Assembly: GCF_900115435.1 (NCBI RefSeq)
Contig: NZ_FOWK01000009.1
Location: forward strand, 102,666-166,665
Direction of reading: 5' to 3'
From: Prevotella sp. tf2-5
GTDB taxonomy: Bacteria > Bacteroidota > Bacteroidia > Bacteroidales > Bacteroidaceae
Length of the DNA: 64,000 nt
Position 1 is the first letter of the stretch. The number at the start of each line of letters is the position of its first letter. A program made the position numbers and the translations under genes. The notes beneath the pieces are model-generated. The model saw only the letters and a program-made list of their open reading frames with translations. It had not been told where the DNA came from and ran no database searches. Below are positions 55,029 through 62,471 of this stretch, piece after piece.

Positions 55029-55057
55029 TGTCGCAGATATTTCGTATATTTGCGACA
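55029..55057 (+). promoter_or_regulatory. wecB promoter box inside an inverted repeat
   Basis: TATATTTG (55045-55052) is the -7 box. Inverted heptamers TGTCGCA (55029-55035) and TGCGACA (55051-55057) flank it, 15 nt apart, as an operator might. It ends 16 nt before the ATG. Confidence 0.45.
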
Positions 55058-55073
55058 TATTTTTATAATTGAT

Positions 55074-56135
55074 ATGATACAAAAGGTTTGTATATTCACT
55101 GGGGCTCGTCCTAATTTCGTGAAAGTGGCCCCGATTATCCGTTCCATCAAGAATACGGAGCGTATAACGTATCAGTTGGTATATGCGGGCAAGGCTGACG
55201 ACCCCACCTTGGAGAAGTCGTTGTTCGACGATCTGCAGATGCCGCTTCCTGACGTCTTCCTGGGTGTTGACTGTGAGAACCTGAATGAGTTGACGGGCAG
55301 GGTCATGTCGGAGTTCGAGCAGTATCTGGAGGCCCATGAGACGGATACGGTCATTGTCGTGGACGACCTCGCCTCAACGATGGCTGCCGCTATCGTGACG
55401 AAGAAGAGGGGACTCCGGTTAGCTCATCTGGTGGCAGGAACCCGCTCGTTTGATATTAACATGCCCAAGGAGATTAATCGTCTGGTGATAGACGGATTAA
55501 GTGACTTGTTGTTTACGGCTGGAGTCAGCTCAAACAGTATTGTCACTCGTGAGGGCGCCGAGATGCATAAGATTTATATGGTGGGTAATATCCTCATGGA
55601 CTCCTTGCGATATCATCACGACCGTTGGCAGCGTCCTGCCTGTCTGGAGGGTATCGAGGATGGCAAATACCTTGTGCTTACGATTAACCGTAAGGCTTTG
55701 CTTGCGGACAAGGAGAACCTGCAAAAGATGCTGACGGTCATCATGGAGGTGGCTGGTGACATTCCCGTGATCGCTCCCCTGCGTCCATCCGTCAGCACTC
55801 AACTCTCAACGCTCAACGCTCAACTCTCAACTGTCAACTCCCTCCCGTATCTTGAGTTCGGTTACCTGACCTCTCATGCTATGGGTATCATTACGGATTC
55901 TGGTAATGTGGCAGAGGAGGCGACGTTTAATCATGTACCTTGTATCACACTTAATAGCTATACGGAACATATCGAGACGGTCAAGCAAGGCACTAATGAG
56001 TTAGTAGGGGAGGATGCTGATCAGTTGCGTACAGCCTTGGGCAAGATGATTGCGGGGGATTGGAAGACTGGTTCCCTTCCAGACCGCTGGGATGGCAGGT
56101 CGGCAGAGCGTATCGTCCAGATCCTGATGGGATAG
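55074..56135 (+). CDS. wecB: UDP-N-acetylglucosamine 2-epimerase (non-hydrolysing)
   Basis: Interconverts UDP-GlcNAc and UDP-ManNAc for surface polysaccharide. The 353-residue protein starts MIQKVCIFTGARPNFVKVAPI (GTRPE-like motif). It has the VVVDDLASTMAAAIVTKKRGLRLAHLVAGTRS region, GNILMDSL, IITDSGNVAEEATF and VPCITLNSYTEHIETVKQGTNELVG. A short insertion (residues about 243-258, STQLSTLNAQLSTVNS) comes from CTCAACGCT-type word repeats. No other sugar-nucleotide gene adjoins it. Length about normal. Confidence 0.9.
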   Translation: MIQKVCIFTGARPNFVKVAPIIRSIKNTERITYQLVYAGKADDPTLEKSLFDDLQMPLPDVFLGVDCENLNELTGRVMSEFEQYLEAHETDTVIVVDDLASTMAAAIVTKKRGLRLAHLVAGTRSFDINMPKEINRLVIDGLSDLLFTAGVSSNSIVTREGAEMHKIYMVGNILMDSLRYHHDRWQRPACLEGIEDGKYLVLTINRKALLADKENLQKMLTVIMEVAGDIPVIAPLRPSVSTQLSTLNAQLSTVNSLPYLEFGYLTSHAMGIITDSGNVAEEATFNHVPCITLNSYTEHIETVKQGTNELVGEDADQLRTALGKMIAGDWKTGSLPDRWDGRSAERIVQILMG

Positions 56136-56171
56136 CCTATCCTTATTTTTAGGTATTTCGATGGAATGATG

Positions 56172-56202
56172 TTGAAAATATGAGGAATAATTCGTACCTT
56201 TG
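56172..56202 (+). promoter_or_regulatory. feoAB promoter, TTG-N20-TACCTTTG
   Basis: TTG (56172-56174) and TACCTTTG (56195-56202), 20 nt apart, 21 nt before ATG 56224. No separate Fur-box-like palindrome is obvious. Confidence 0.65.
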
Positions 56203-56223
56203 CACGAAATAACTAATTAGGTG

Positions 56224-58599
56224 ATGAAATTATCGGAACTGAAAACAGGAGAGCACGGTGTCATTGTGAAGGTGCAAGGACACGGGGGATTCCGTAAGCG
56301 TATCATAGAAATGGGTTTTATCAAAGGCAAGGATGTGGAGGTGTCACTGAACGCTCCTTTGCAAGACCCTGTGATCTATAAACTGATGGGCTATGAGATC
56401 AGTCTGCGCCGTCAGGAGGCGGAAATGATAGAGGTGGAGGTACTGCCTCAGACAGAAGGTACAGAAGACCAGCCGTCCTCGTCAGCGACAAAGGGGCTCT
56501 CTGGAGATCAGCCGATCAAACTGAAGGATGTCATCAAAGTGGCATTGGTGGGTAATCCGAACTGTGGAAAGACTTCCTTGTTTAACTTTGCCAGTGGTGC
56601 TCATGGTCATGTGGGTAATTATAGTGGTGTGACGGTGGACGCCTCGATGGCTCATGCTTCTTTCGAGGGATATGAGTTTGACCTGACAGACTTGCCGGGC
56701 ACCTATTCCTTGTCGTGTTATAGTCCTGAGGAGCTATATGTCCGTGAACACCTGATGAAGCAGCATCCTGATGTGGTCATCAATGTGATTGACTCTTCGA
56801 ATCTCGAGCGCAACCTTTACCTGACGACGCAGCTGGTGGATATGAATGTGCGTATGGTATGTGCCCTGAATATGTATGACGAGTTTGAGCGCAGAGGTGA
56901 CTTCGTACATATCAAGACACTGAGCACCCTGTTCGGTGTTCCCTTTGTTCCCACCTCGTTCAAGTCGGGCAGGGGAGTCCAGGAACTGTTCCATGAGGTC
57001 ATCAGCGTCTATGAAGACAAAAGTTCGCTGGCACGTCATATCCATATCCCTCATGGTCATGAGCTGGAGGCGGGTATCGTGCATATCCAAGAGCATCTGA
57101 AGGAGGACGAAGAGGTACGCCCCTTGTATTCCACGCGTTATCTTGCCATTAAGTTGTTGGAGAACGACACCTCTGTGGAGCGTTATGTCAAACAATTGCC
57201 GAATGCTGATGAGATCATCGAGGCGAAGGTGATGGCGGCGGAACGTGTGAAGGAGGAGATCAAGGAGGATTCGGAGACGGCTATCATGGATGCGAAATAT
57301 GGTTTTATCCATGGTGCGTTGACAGAGGCGGAGTTTCGTAAGGGAACGAAGGAGGACACCTATCGCATGACACATCTTATAGATGATGTGTTGTCGAATA
57401 AGTATCTGGGCTTCCCCATTTTCTTCCTGATCCTCTTTGTGATGTTCCAGACGACCTTCTCATTAGGTCAGTATCCGATGGACTGGATAGAGGCTGGTGT
57501 GGAATGGTTGGGTGACTTGGTGGGCAGTACAATGCCTGAGGGTCCTTTACGCTCGATGCTGGTGGATGGCGTGATAGGTGGTGTGGGCTCTGTCATCGTG
57601 TTCCTGCCCCAGATACTGATATTGTATTTCTTTATCTCTTTGATGGAGGACTCGGGGTATATGGCGCGTGCCGCCTTTATCATGGATAAGCTGATGCATA
57701 AGATGGGACTGCATGGAAAGTCTTTCATCCCGTTGATCATGGGTTTCGGGTGTAATGTCCCTGCTGTCATGGCGACTCGTACGATAGAGAGTCGTCGGTC
57801 CCGTCTGATTACCATGATGATCCTGCCGTTCATGTCATGCTCGGCGCGTCTGCCTATCTATATCATGATTGCGGGGACGTTCTTCTCTCAGCAATACCGT
57901 TCGTGGGCGATGATCTCCTTGTATCTGGTGGGCATCCTTGTCTCTATCATTGTCAGTAAGATATTCTCCACGTTCGTGATCAAGGGGGAGGATACTCCTT
58001 TTGTCATGGAACTGCCTCCCTACCGCATGCCGACGACGAAGGCTATTGGTCGTCATACGTGGGAGAAAGGAAAAGAGTACTTGAAGAAGATGGGTGGCAT
58101 CATCCTCGTGGCAAGTGTCATCGTATGGGCACTGGGCTATTTCCCCCATAATGACAGTCTCAGTGTGCCGGAGCAACAGGAACAGTCGTATATCGGCAGG
58201 GTGGGTAAGGCAATAGAACCTGTCTTCGAACCGCAGGGCTTCAACTGGAAACTGGATGTCAGCTTGATAGCCGGAGTGGGTGCCAAGGAGATTGTCGCCT
58301 CTACCATTGGTGTGCTCTATAGTGGTGATGACTCGTTTGCCGATGATGACTCGTTCAGTGACGACAATGAGAAATACACTCACCTGCGTCAGTTGATGCT
58401 TGCTGAGGGAATCACACCTCTTGCCGCCTACTGCTACTTGTTGTTTATTCTGCTCTATTTCCCTTGTATCGCCACCATCGTCGCCATCAAGAACGAGACG
58501 GGCTCCTGGCGCTGGGCAGGATTCGCGGCAGTCTATACCACTATCGTTGCATGGGTAGTCAGTGCCGCCGTCTATCAGATAGGACTGTTGTTGTTCTGA
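56224..58599 (+). CDS. feoB: FeoA-FeoB fusion ferrous iron transporter
   Basis: Imports Fe2+ across the inner membrane. The 791-residue protein starts at ATG 56224 (MKLSELKTGEHGVIVKVQGHGGFRKRIIEMGFIKGKDVEV). Residues 1 to about 75 form a FeoA/SH3-like domain. A low-complexity linker (TEGTEDQPSSSATKGL) leads to the GTPase domain with G1 ALVGNPNCGKTSLF, G3 DLPGTYSLS and G4 ALNMYDEFE. Then come the Gate and Nucleoside-recognition membrane repeats (GFGCNVPAVMATRTIESRRSRL, PFMSCSARLPIYIM) and late helices. The FeoA-FeoB fusion is common in Bacteroidota. No separate FeoC. Convergent with the BspA-like remnant. Confidence 0.95.
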   Translation: MKLSELKTGEHGVIVKVQGHGGFRKRIIEMGFIKGKDVEVSLNAPLQDPVIYKLMGYEISLRRQEAEMIEVEVLPQTEGTEDQPSSSATKGLSGDQPIKLKDVIKVALVGNPNCGKTSLFNFASGAHGHVGNYSGVTVDASMAHASFEGYEFDLTDLPGTYSLSCYSPEELYVREHLMKQHPDVVINVIDSSNLERNLYLTTQLVDMNVRMVCALNMYDEFERRGDFVHIKTLSTLFGVPFVPTSFKSGRGVQELFHEVISVYEDKSSLARHIHIPHGHELEAGIVHIQEHLKEDEEVRPLYSTRYLAIKLLENDTSVERYVKQLPNADEIIEAKVMAAERVKEEIKEDSETAIMDAKYGFIHGALTEAEFRKGTKEDTYRMTHLIDDVLSNKYLGFPIFFLILFVMFQTTFSLGQYPMDWIEAGVEWLGDLVGSTMPEGPLRSMLVDGVIGGVGSVIVFLPQILILYFFISLMEDSGYMARAAFIMDKLMHKMGLHGKSFIPLIMGFGCNVPAVMATRTIESRRSRLITMMILPFMSCSARLPIYIMIAGTFFSQQYRSWAMISLYLVGILVSIIVSKIFSTFVIKGEDTPFVMELPPYRMPTTKAIGRHTWEKGKEYLKKMGGIILVASVIVWALGYFPHNDSLSVPEQQEQSYIGRVGKAIEPVFEPQGFNWKLDVSLIAGVGAKEIVASTIGVLYSGDDSFADDDSFSDDNEKYTHLRQLMLAEGITPLAAYCYLLFILLYFPCIATIVAIKNETGSWRWAGFAAVYTTIVAWVVSAAVYQIGLLLF

Positions 58600-58620
58600 A
58601 AAGACTAATGTGATTGATTC

Positions 58621-59454
58621 CTAAAGGATCACAATCTGTCCTCCATCTTTGCCAAAGATATCGTCACCGATGACTTTGATGGAGGCTGGAAGGTATAAGA
58701 CTAGATATCCTTCATGGAATAAGAATGCCTGGTCGCAGATTGTCAGCGTTCCGTCAGGAACGATGTATTCACTCTCTGTGAAACCGTATCGTGCATAGAG
58801 GAGACGCTTCCGGTCCATCGAATAGACGACATCGTGTTCATCGATGTAAACCTCATAGTCTGACCACGTCTCATTGGGGTCTAGTTCTTCTGGTACATAA
58901 GGCTTGTCCCAGAAACTAATTGCTCCAACAGTGTCTGTTCCTCCTAATATGGCATCAAAGGATTCTTCTGGGAGCGTATAGGGTAGATAAAGACATTCTA
59001 ACTGGTCACACCCAATGAAAGCCAGCTTATCTACACTTTCAGTACCTTCCCTGACCTTGTAACACTTTACATCTGCACATTTCAACAGTCGTTTGCCGTC
59101 TTGACTATAGACGGCACCATATTCGTCAACGAACCCGTTAGATATCTCTGCCTCCAACGCTTCGCTGCGAATACAATTCTCTGGATAAGGCCAGTTCCAG
59201 TAGTTGACTTTCAATCCTTTTGGCGCATAACGCATGGCTGTATTACTCATGAGTTCGTCAGTATACCATTCAACAGTATAAGGAATATCAACCTCTTTGA
59301 GATGAGGGCGGTTTTTAAAGGCCGTTTCGTTTATTTCCTCAACACCCTCTGGAATACGATAGTGAGGGATGTCTGGAACTTTAAAGAGGGTCTTCCCGTC
59401 ATTGGAAATGATGGCACCGTCTTCATCATACAGGTTTCTATAGATGATAGAGTC
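58621..59454 (-). pseudogene. 5'-truncated BspA-like leucine-rich repeat gene
   Basis: The frame is open from 59454 to the stop at 58621, and LRR_5-like sequence begins before any ATG (DGKTLFKVPDIPHYRIPEGVEEINETAFKNRPHLKEVDIPYTVEW). The first ATG is at 59250, inside a repeat. The 3' part continues with ICDQAFLFHEGYLVLYLPASIKVIGDDIFG. A TAG at 59455-59457 closes the frame upstream. No signal peptide is present. It is therefore best read as the 3' remnant of a larger surface LRR (BspA-type) gene. A shorter 209-residue protein from 59250 could still be made. Confidence 0.7.
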
Positions 59455-59580
59455 CTACTGTCAGGCAGAACTCCTCGCCAACAAGAAAGAGCGTCACCAT
59501 ATCACCGGCTTCTCGGCGTAGTGGTGCGCCCATTTTTGATGAAATTCTTTGTTATTTCATTCAATAAAAACCGATAAATA

Positions 59581-59644
59581 TTTGCAAGTTCATAAAACAA
59601 TTCGTATCTTTGCCCTGAGTAAAATTACTCACACCACTGAGTAA
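59581..59644 (+). promoter_or_regulatory. promoter and TGAGTAA half-site cluster of AAA ATPase copy 2
   Basis: TTTG (59581-59584) and TATCTTTG (59605-59612) are 20 nt apart. Immediately downstream, TGAGTAA-AA-TTACTCA (59616-59631) is an inverted repeat of 7-bp arms, and a third TGAGTAA lies at 59638-59644. They end 11 nt before the ATG, in the leader, where a repressor would sit. Confidence 0.75.
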
Positions 59645-59655
59645 AATGTTTAGAT

Positions 59656-60843
59656 ATGTACAAAAGAGCTGAATATCAGGTAATTAAAGAAAGACTTGAA
59701 GAGCCAAGAAAGTTCATTCAAGTGGTTATGGGTCCTCGTCAGGTAGGTAAATCCACAGTTGTCAAGCAGGTACTGCAGGATCTGGACATCCCTTTTCAGC
59801 AGTTCTCTGCCGATAATGTTCCAGCCACTAATACCGCATGGGTATCCAATTGTTGGGCAGCCGTTCGTAGCCTGAAAGAAAGCAAAGGTTTTGAGAGTAT
59901 TATCCTTGTTATCGACGAGATTCAGAAGATCTCCAACTGGAGTGAGGTTGTCAAGAAAGAATGGGACGATGACACTTTCCACGATCGTAATATCAAAGTG
60001 TTATTGCTTGGTAGCAGTCGAGTACTATTAGAGAAAGGTCTTTCTGAATCACTTGGAGGGCGTTTCGAGGAAATCCGCATGACCCATTGGAGTTACCCTG
60101 AGATGAAGGAATGCTTCGGATTCACACTCGACCAGTTCCTCTTCTATGGAAGTTATCCTGGTGCTGCGGAGCTGATAAACGATCCTGATCGTTGGGAGCA
60201 ATATATCCAGTCAGCCATCATCGATGCAACGATCAACAAGGACATCCTGATGAATACTCCTATCAGCAAGCCTGCCCTTCTGCGACAGACGTTTGAACTT
60301 GGCGCCTCCTACTCTGGCGAATTACTATCATTGACAAAGATGCTTGGTTCTCTACAAGATGCTGGTAACACCGTTACCCTAACAGGTTACATTAATCTGC
60401 TTGACGAAAGCGGATTGCTTTGCGGTCTTCAGAAATATAGTATTGATACAGCCCGTCGTCGCGCCAGTATTCCTAAATTCCAAGTTTACAACAATGCCTT
60501 GAAGATGGTTTATAATCCACACACCTTCGATCAGGCCATTATGGACCGTAAAGGTTGGGGACGCATCTTTGAGTCTGGCATTGGAGCATGGATTGTCAGT
60601 CAAGCTTTCGTTCATCGCTTGGAGGTGTTCTATTGGCGCGATCGTAATGACGAGGTCGATTTCATCCTTCGTAAGAAGGGTACTGTCATAGCCGTCGAAG
60701 TCAAGAGCAATGCAGAAAAGAATACCAATGGTCTTGCCACTTTTCGAGAAAAATTCAATCCTAATGCTGCCTTTATCGTGGGTGATGGTGGAATCCCTGC
60801 CGAAGAATTCCTGTCAATGGACATCGTATCATTATTCAAGTAA
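59656..60843 (+). CDS. AAA ATPase with DUF4143 domain, copy 2
   Basis: A 395-residue protein starting MYKRAEYQVIKERLEEPRKFIQVVMGPRQVGKSTVVKQVL. Walker A GPRQVGKST (26-34), Walker B IILVIDEIQK, sensor KVLLLGSSRVLLEKGLSESLGGRF. The C-terminal DUF4143 part ends with NDEVDFILRKKGTVIAVEVKSNAEKN, the EVD...EVK pattern of PD-(D/E)XK nuclease-like folds. Whether it cuts DNA is unknown. It is followed at 18 nt by an unknown gene in the same operon. Promoter and half-site cluster lie upstream. Confidence 0.85.
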   Translation: MYKRAEYQVIKERLEEPRKFIQVVMGPRQVGKSTVVKQVLQDLDIPFQQFSADNVPATNTAWVSNCWAAVRSLKESKGFESIILVIDEIQKISNWSEVVKKEWDDDTFHDRNIKVLLLGSSRVLLEKGLSESLGGRFEEIRMTHWSYPEMKECFGFTLDQFLFYGSYPGAAELINDPDRWEQYIQSAIIDATINKDILMNTPISKPALLRQTFELGASYSGELLSLTKMLGSLQDAGNTVTLTGYINLLDESGLLCGLQKYSIDTARRRASIPKFQVYNNALKMVYNPHTFDQAIMDRKGWGRIFESGIGAWIVSQAFVHRLEVFYWRDRNDEVDFILRKKGTVIAVEVKSNAEKNTNGLATFREKFNPNAAFIVGDGGIPAEEFLSMDIVSLFK

Positions 60844-60861
60844 ACAATCATTTATCATCAA

Positions 60862-61443
60862 ATGACAGTCAAAGAAATATATGACAAGATAGGTGCGATG
60901 CACCTTAGATTTCAGGATGACGAAGACAACTACGTCCAGTTGGTGAATCTTCTGATGGAGTATCAAGAGCAGTCCGACCAATATGGTCAGATGGTTTCTG
61001 CGGCACTGAAGGACGGACTGAAAAATTATGAACGCTATTTAAAACTGGATAGTGCTCTTTCACCAAGATCCATTATCATTGAGAAGAAAGGCGATCCCGC
61101 GACGAAAAAGGTCAAAAAGTCCGATGCTGAAGGCTATTACCGTGTAGCCTTTATCATGGATGATGGCAGTCTTACGCTTAAGGACAACCTCTGTGCGCGT
61201 CCTTGTCAGTCGACCGATTGGAACCTTCGCTACCGCGAGGCACTTGAGACGCTCAAACGTCGTGCAGAAGAGCGTCAGTACGGACTCGGTCGCCTCACCG
61301 CAGAACTCCATCAGATGCTTCTCGACGGCTATACCACTTCCGACTTCGCACGCAGTCACAAGCTCACTGAATCACAGATGAAACGCCTCTTCGCCATCCT
61401 TCATGAGGAGGCGGCGTCCTCCCTCCTTACTATGGCTGCATAA
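60862..61443 (+). CDS. 193-aa protein of unknown function beside AAA ATPase
   Basis: Begins MTVKEIYDKIGAMHLRFQDDEDNYVQLVNLLMEYQEQSDQYGQMV. The N-terminal half is helical and acidic. A strand-rich middle part (GYYRVAFIMDDGSLTLKDNL) follows. The C-terminus (GLGRLTAELHQMLLDGYTTSDFARSHKLTESQMKRLFAILHEEA) looks like a helix-turn-helix. I recognise no family. It starts 18 nt after the AAA ATPase and ends at a terminator, so the two are one operon. It could be the regulator or the partner of the ATPase; that is inference. Confidence 0.65.
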   Translation: MTVKEIYDKIGAMHLRFQDDEDNYVQLVNLLMEYQEQSDQYGQMVSAALKDGLKNYERYLKLDSALSPRSIIIEKKGDPATKKVKKSDAEGYYRVAFIMDDGSLTLKDNLCARPCQSTDWNLRYREALETLKRRAEERQYGLGRLTAELHQMLLDGYTTSDFARSHKLTESQMKRLFAILHEEAASSLLTMAA

Positions 61444-61452
61444 CCATTAAAA

Positions 61453-61477
61453 AAGCCTGAGCAATATGCCCAGGCTT
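61453..61477. terminator. bidirectional hairpin terminator
   Basis: Seven-bp stem AAGCCTG/CAGGCTT with T-rich flanks on both strands. It serves the AAA/unknown operon (+) and the HU/smalltalk genes (-). Confidence 0.8.
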
Positions 61478-61483
61478 CCTTCT

Positions 61484-61573
61484 TTACATGCAACTCGTGA
61501 CTCCGAGTGTCGTAGCTAATGCGGTGAGTATGCTTATCAGCAATTGAATCACCATTCTCCAACTATTCTTCAT
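61484..61573 (-). CDS. smalltalk family microprotein, 29 aa
   Basis: ATG 61573 to TAA 61484-61486. It begins MKNSWRMVIQLLISILTALA and ends TTLGVTSCM. This matches the Bacteroidota 'smalltalk' microprotein, whose hallmark is a hydrophobic helix ending in a TTLGVTSC(M)-like motif. These genes usually lie just after an HU-like gene, as here. Single membrane-inserted helix with a terminal Cys. Function unknown. Confidence 0.85.
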   Translation of the reverse strand: MKNSWRMVIQLLISILTALATTLGVTSCM

Positions 61574-61580
61574 AACTCTC

Positions 61581-61615
61581 ACATCTTACATCATACATCT
61601 TACATCATACATCAC
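61581..61615. repeat. heptamer tandem array, 5 units
   Basis: ACATCTT, ACATCAT, ACATCTT, ACATCAT, ACATCAC in a row between smalltalk and HU. The last unit includes the HU stop codon. Confidence 0.9.
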
Positions 61616-62100
61616 TCTCCACCTCCTCCTTCGGAGGGAGTCTCGAACCCAGCGTACTCCTTCGTCTCCTCGAAGACGACGTCCTTGACGAGGTTCTTTG
61701 CTACGGCGAACTTCTGGGCTACGGTGCCGTTGGCACGGTGGGTGACACCCGTCACGACACGGACGGTCTCAGGTGAGAACAAGACTCGACGTGTGGTGAT
61801 GTTCTGGGCACCTACGTCCTCAGGTTTCTCGGCACCGATGCTGGAGAAGCCCACCTTGAAGATACCGATACCCTCCAGTTTCACCTTCTGACCCATCTCG
61901 AAGAAGTGCTTCATGGCACCACCGAGTTCGTCGAGGACGGCGATGACGTCACTTCGTTTCACACTCGCCTGTGTCTGGATGAAGTCCGCAAGACTTTTGG
62001 TACCTACGAAGTTCTTGTCGTAGACAGCCTTGGCGAAGTACTTACCGCATGCGCTGGAACGAGCGTTTGTGTTTTTCATTTTAATAAATTTCTGACTCAT
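61612..62100 (-). CDS. HU-like DNA-binding protein (HU-HIG type)
   Basis: A 162-residue protein starting MSQKFIKMKNTNARSSACGKYFAKAVYDKNFVGTKSLADFIQTQASVKRSDVIAVLDELGGAMKHFFEMGQKVKLEGIGIFKVGFSSIGAEKPEDV. The HU fold is extended by a Bacteroidota-type C-terminus ending in a Gly-rich tail (TPSEGGGGE). Such HU-like proteins are abundant nucleoid or mobile-element-linked DNA binders; this one pairs with smalltalk. A start at Met8 (MKNTN) is possible. Promoter at 62238-62245. Confidence 0.87.
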   Translation of the reverse strand: MSQKFIKMKNTNARSSACGKYFAKAVYDKNFVGTKSLADFIQTQASVKRSDVIAVLDELGGAMKHFFEMGQKVKLEGIGIFKVGFSSIGAEKPEDVGAQNITTRRVLFSPETVRVVTGVTHRANGTVAQKFAVAKNLVKDVVFEETKEYAGFETPSEGGGGE

Positions 62101-62245
62101 GGTTTTAAATTTTTAAAGGGTTAATGATAAGGTTGGTTGTCAAGTGCAATTGCGGTGCAAGGTAAATGCAGAGCCGAGCTCGCTCGAGCTATGCTGAGCC
62201 GCAGCCCGCAATCGCCGTCGCATCTTTATTGCGACGGCAAAGGTA
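62101..62245 (-). promoter_or_regulatory. HU promoter and structured leader
   Basis: TACCTTTG (62245-62238 on the minus strand) is followed by a 9-bp perfect inverted repeat GCCGTCGCA/TGCGACGGC (62214-62238, 7-nt loop) at the likely transcription start. Further down, a GAGCTCGCTCGAGC-type palindromic segment (about 62175-62190) and complementary ATTGCGG/CCGCAAT segments occur. The leader is about 130 nt, long for this genome, and could fold. Confidence 0.6.
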
Positions 62246-62303
62246 CAACATTCCCATTGCGGTCTACGAATTTTTGGGTAACTTTTTTCAAAAAATTTTG
62301 AAA

Positions 62304-62462
62304 GTGGTCATGAAGGTCATGAATGTCACGTGTCATTAAGGATTTCTGAATTCCCTAAAAATATCATAATATAAATATATATTTATATATATTATATATT
62401 ATGGCAGAATTTCGCATCAAAAATCCTTAATGACACTCGTGACACATGACACTCATGACCAC
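62304..62462. repeat. AT-cored imperfect inverted repeat
   Basis: Arms 62304-62345 and 62419-62462 are complementary with a few mismatches and small gaps; both begin or end in GTGGTCATGA/TCATGACCAC and share TGTCATTAAGGATTT. The core (62346-62418) is mainly A and T. It lies between the HU promoter and the end of AAA copy 3. Same layout as the element at 34908-35148. Confidence 0.8.
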
Positions 62463-62471
62463 ATTCCGATA

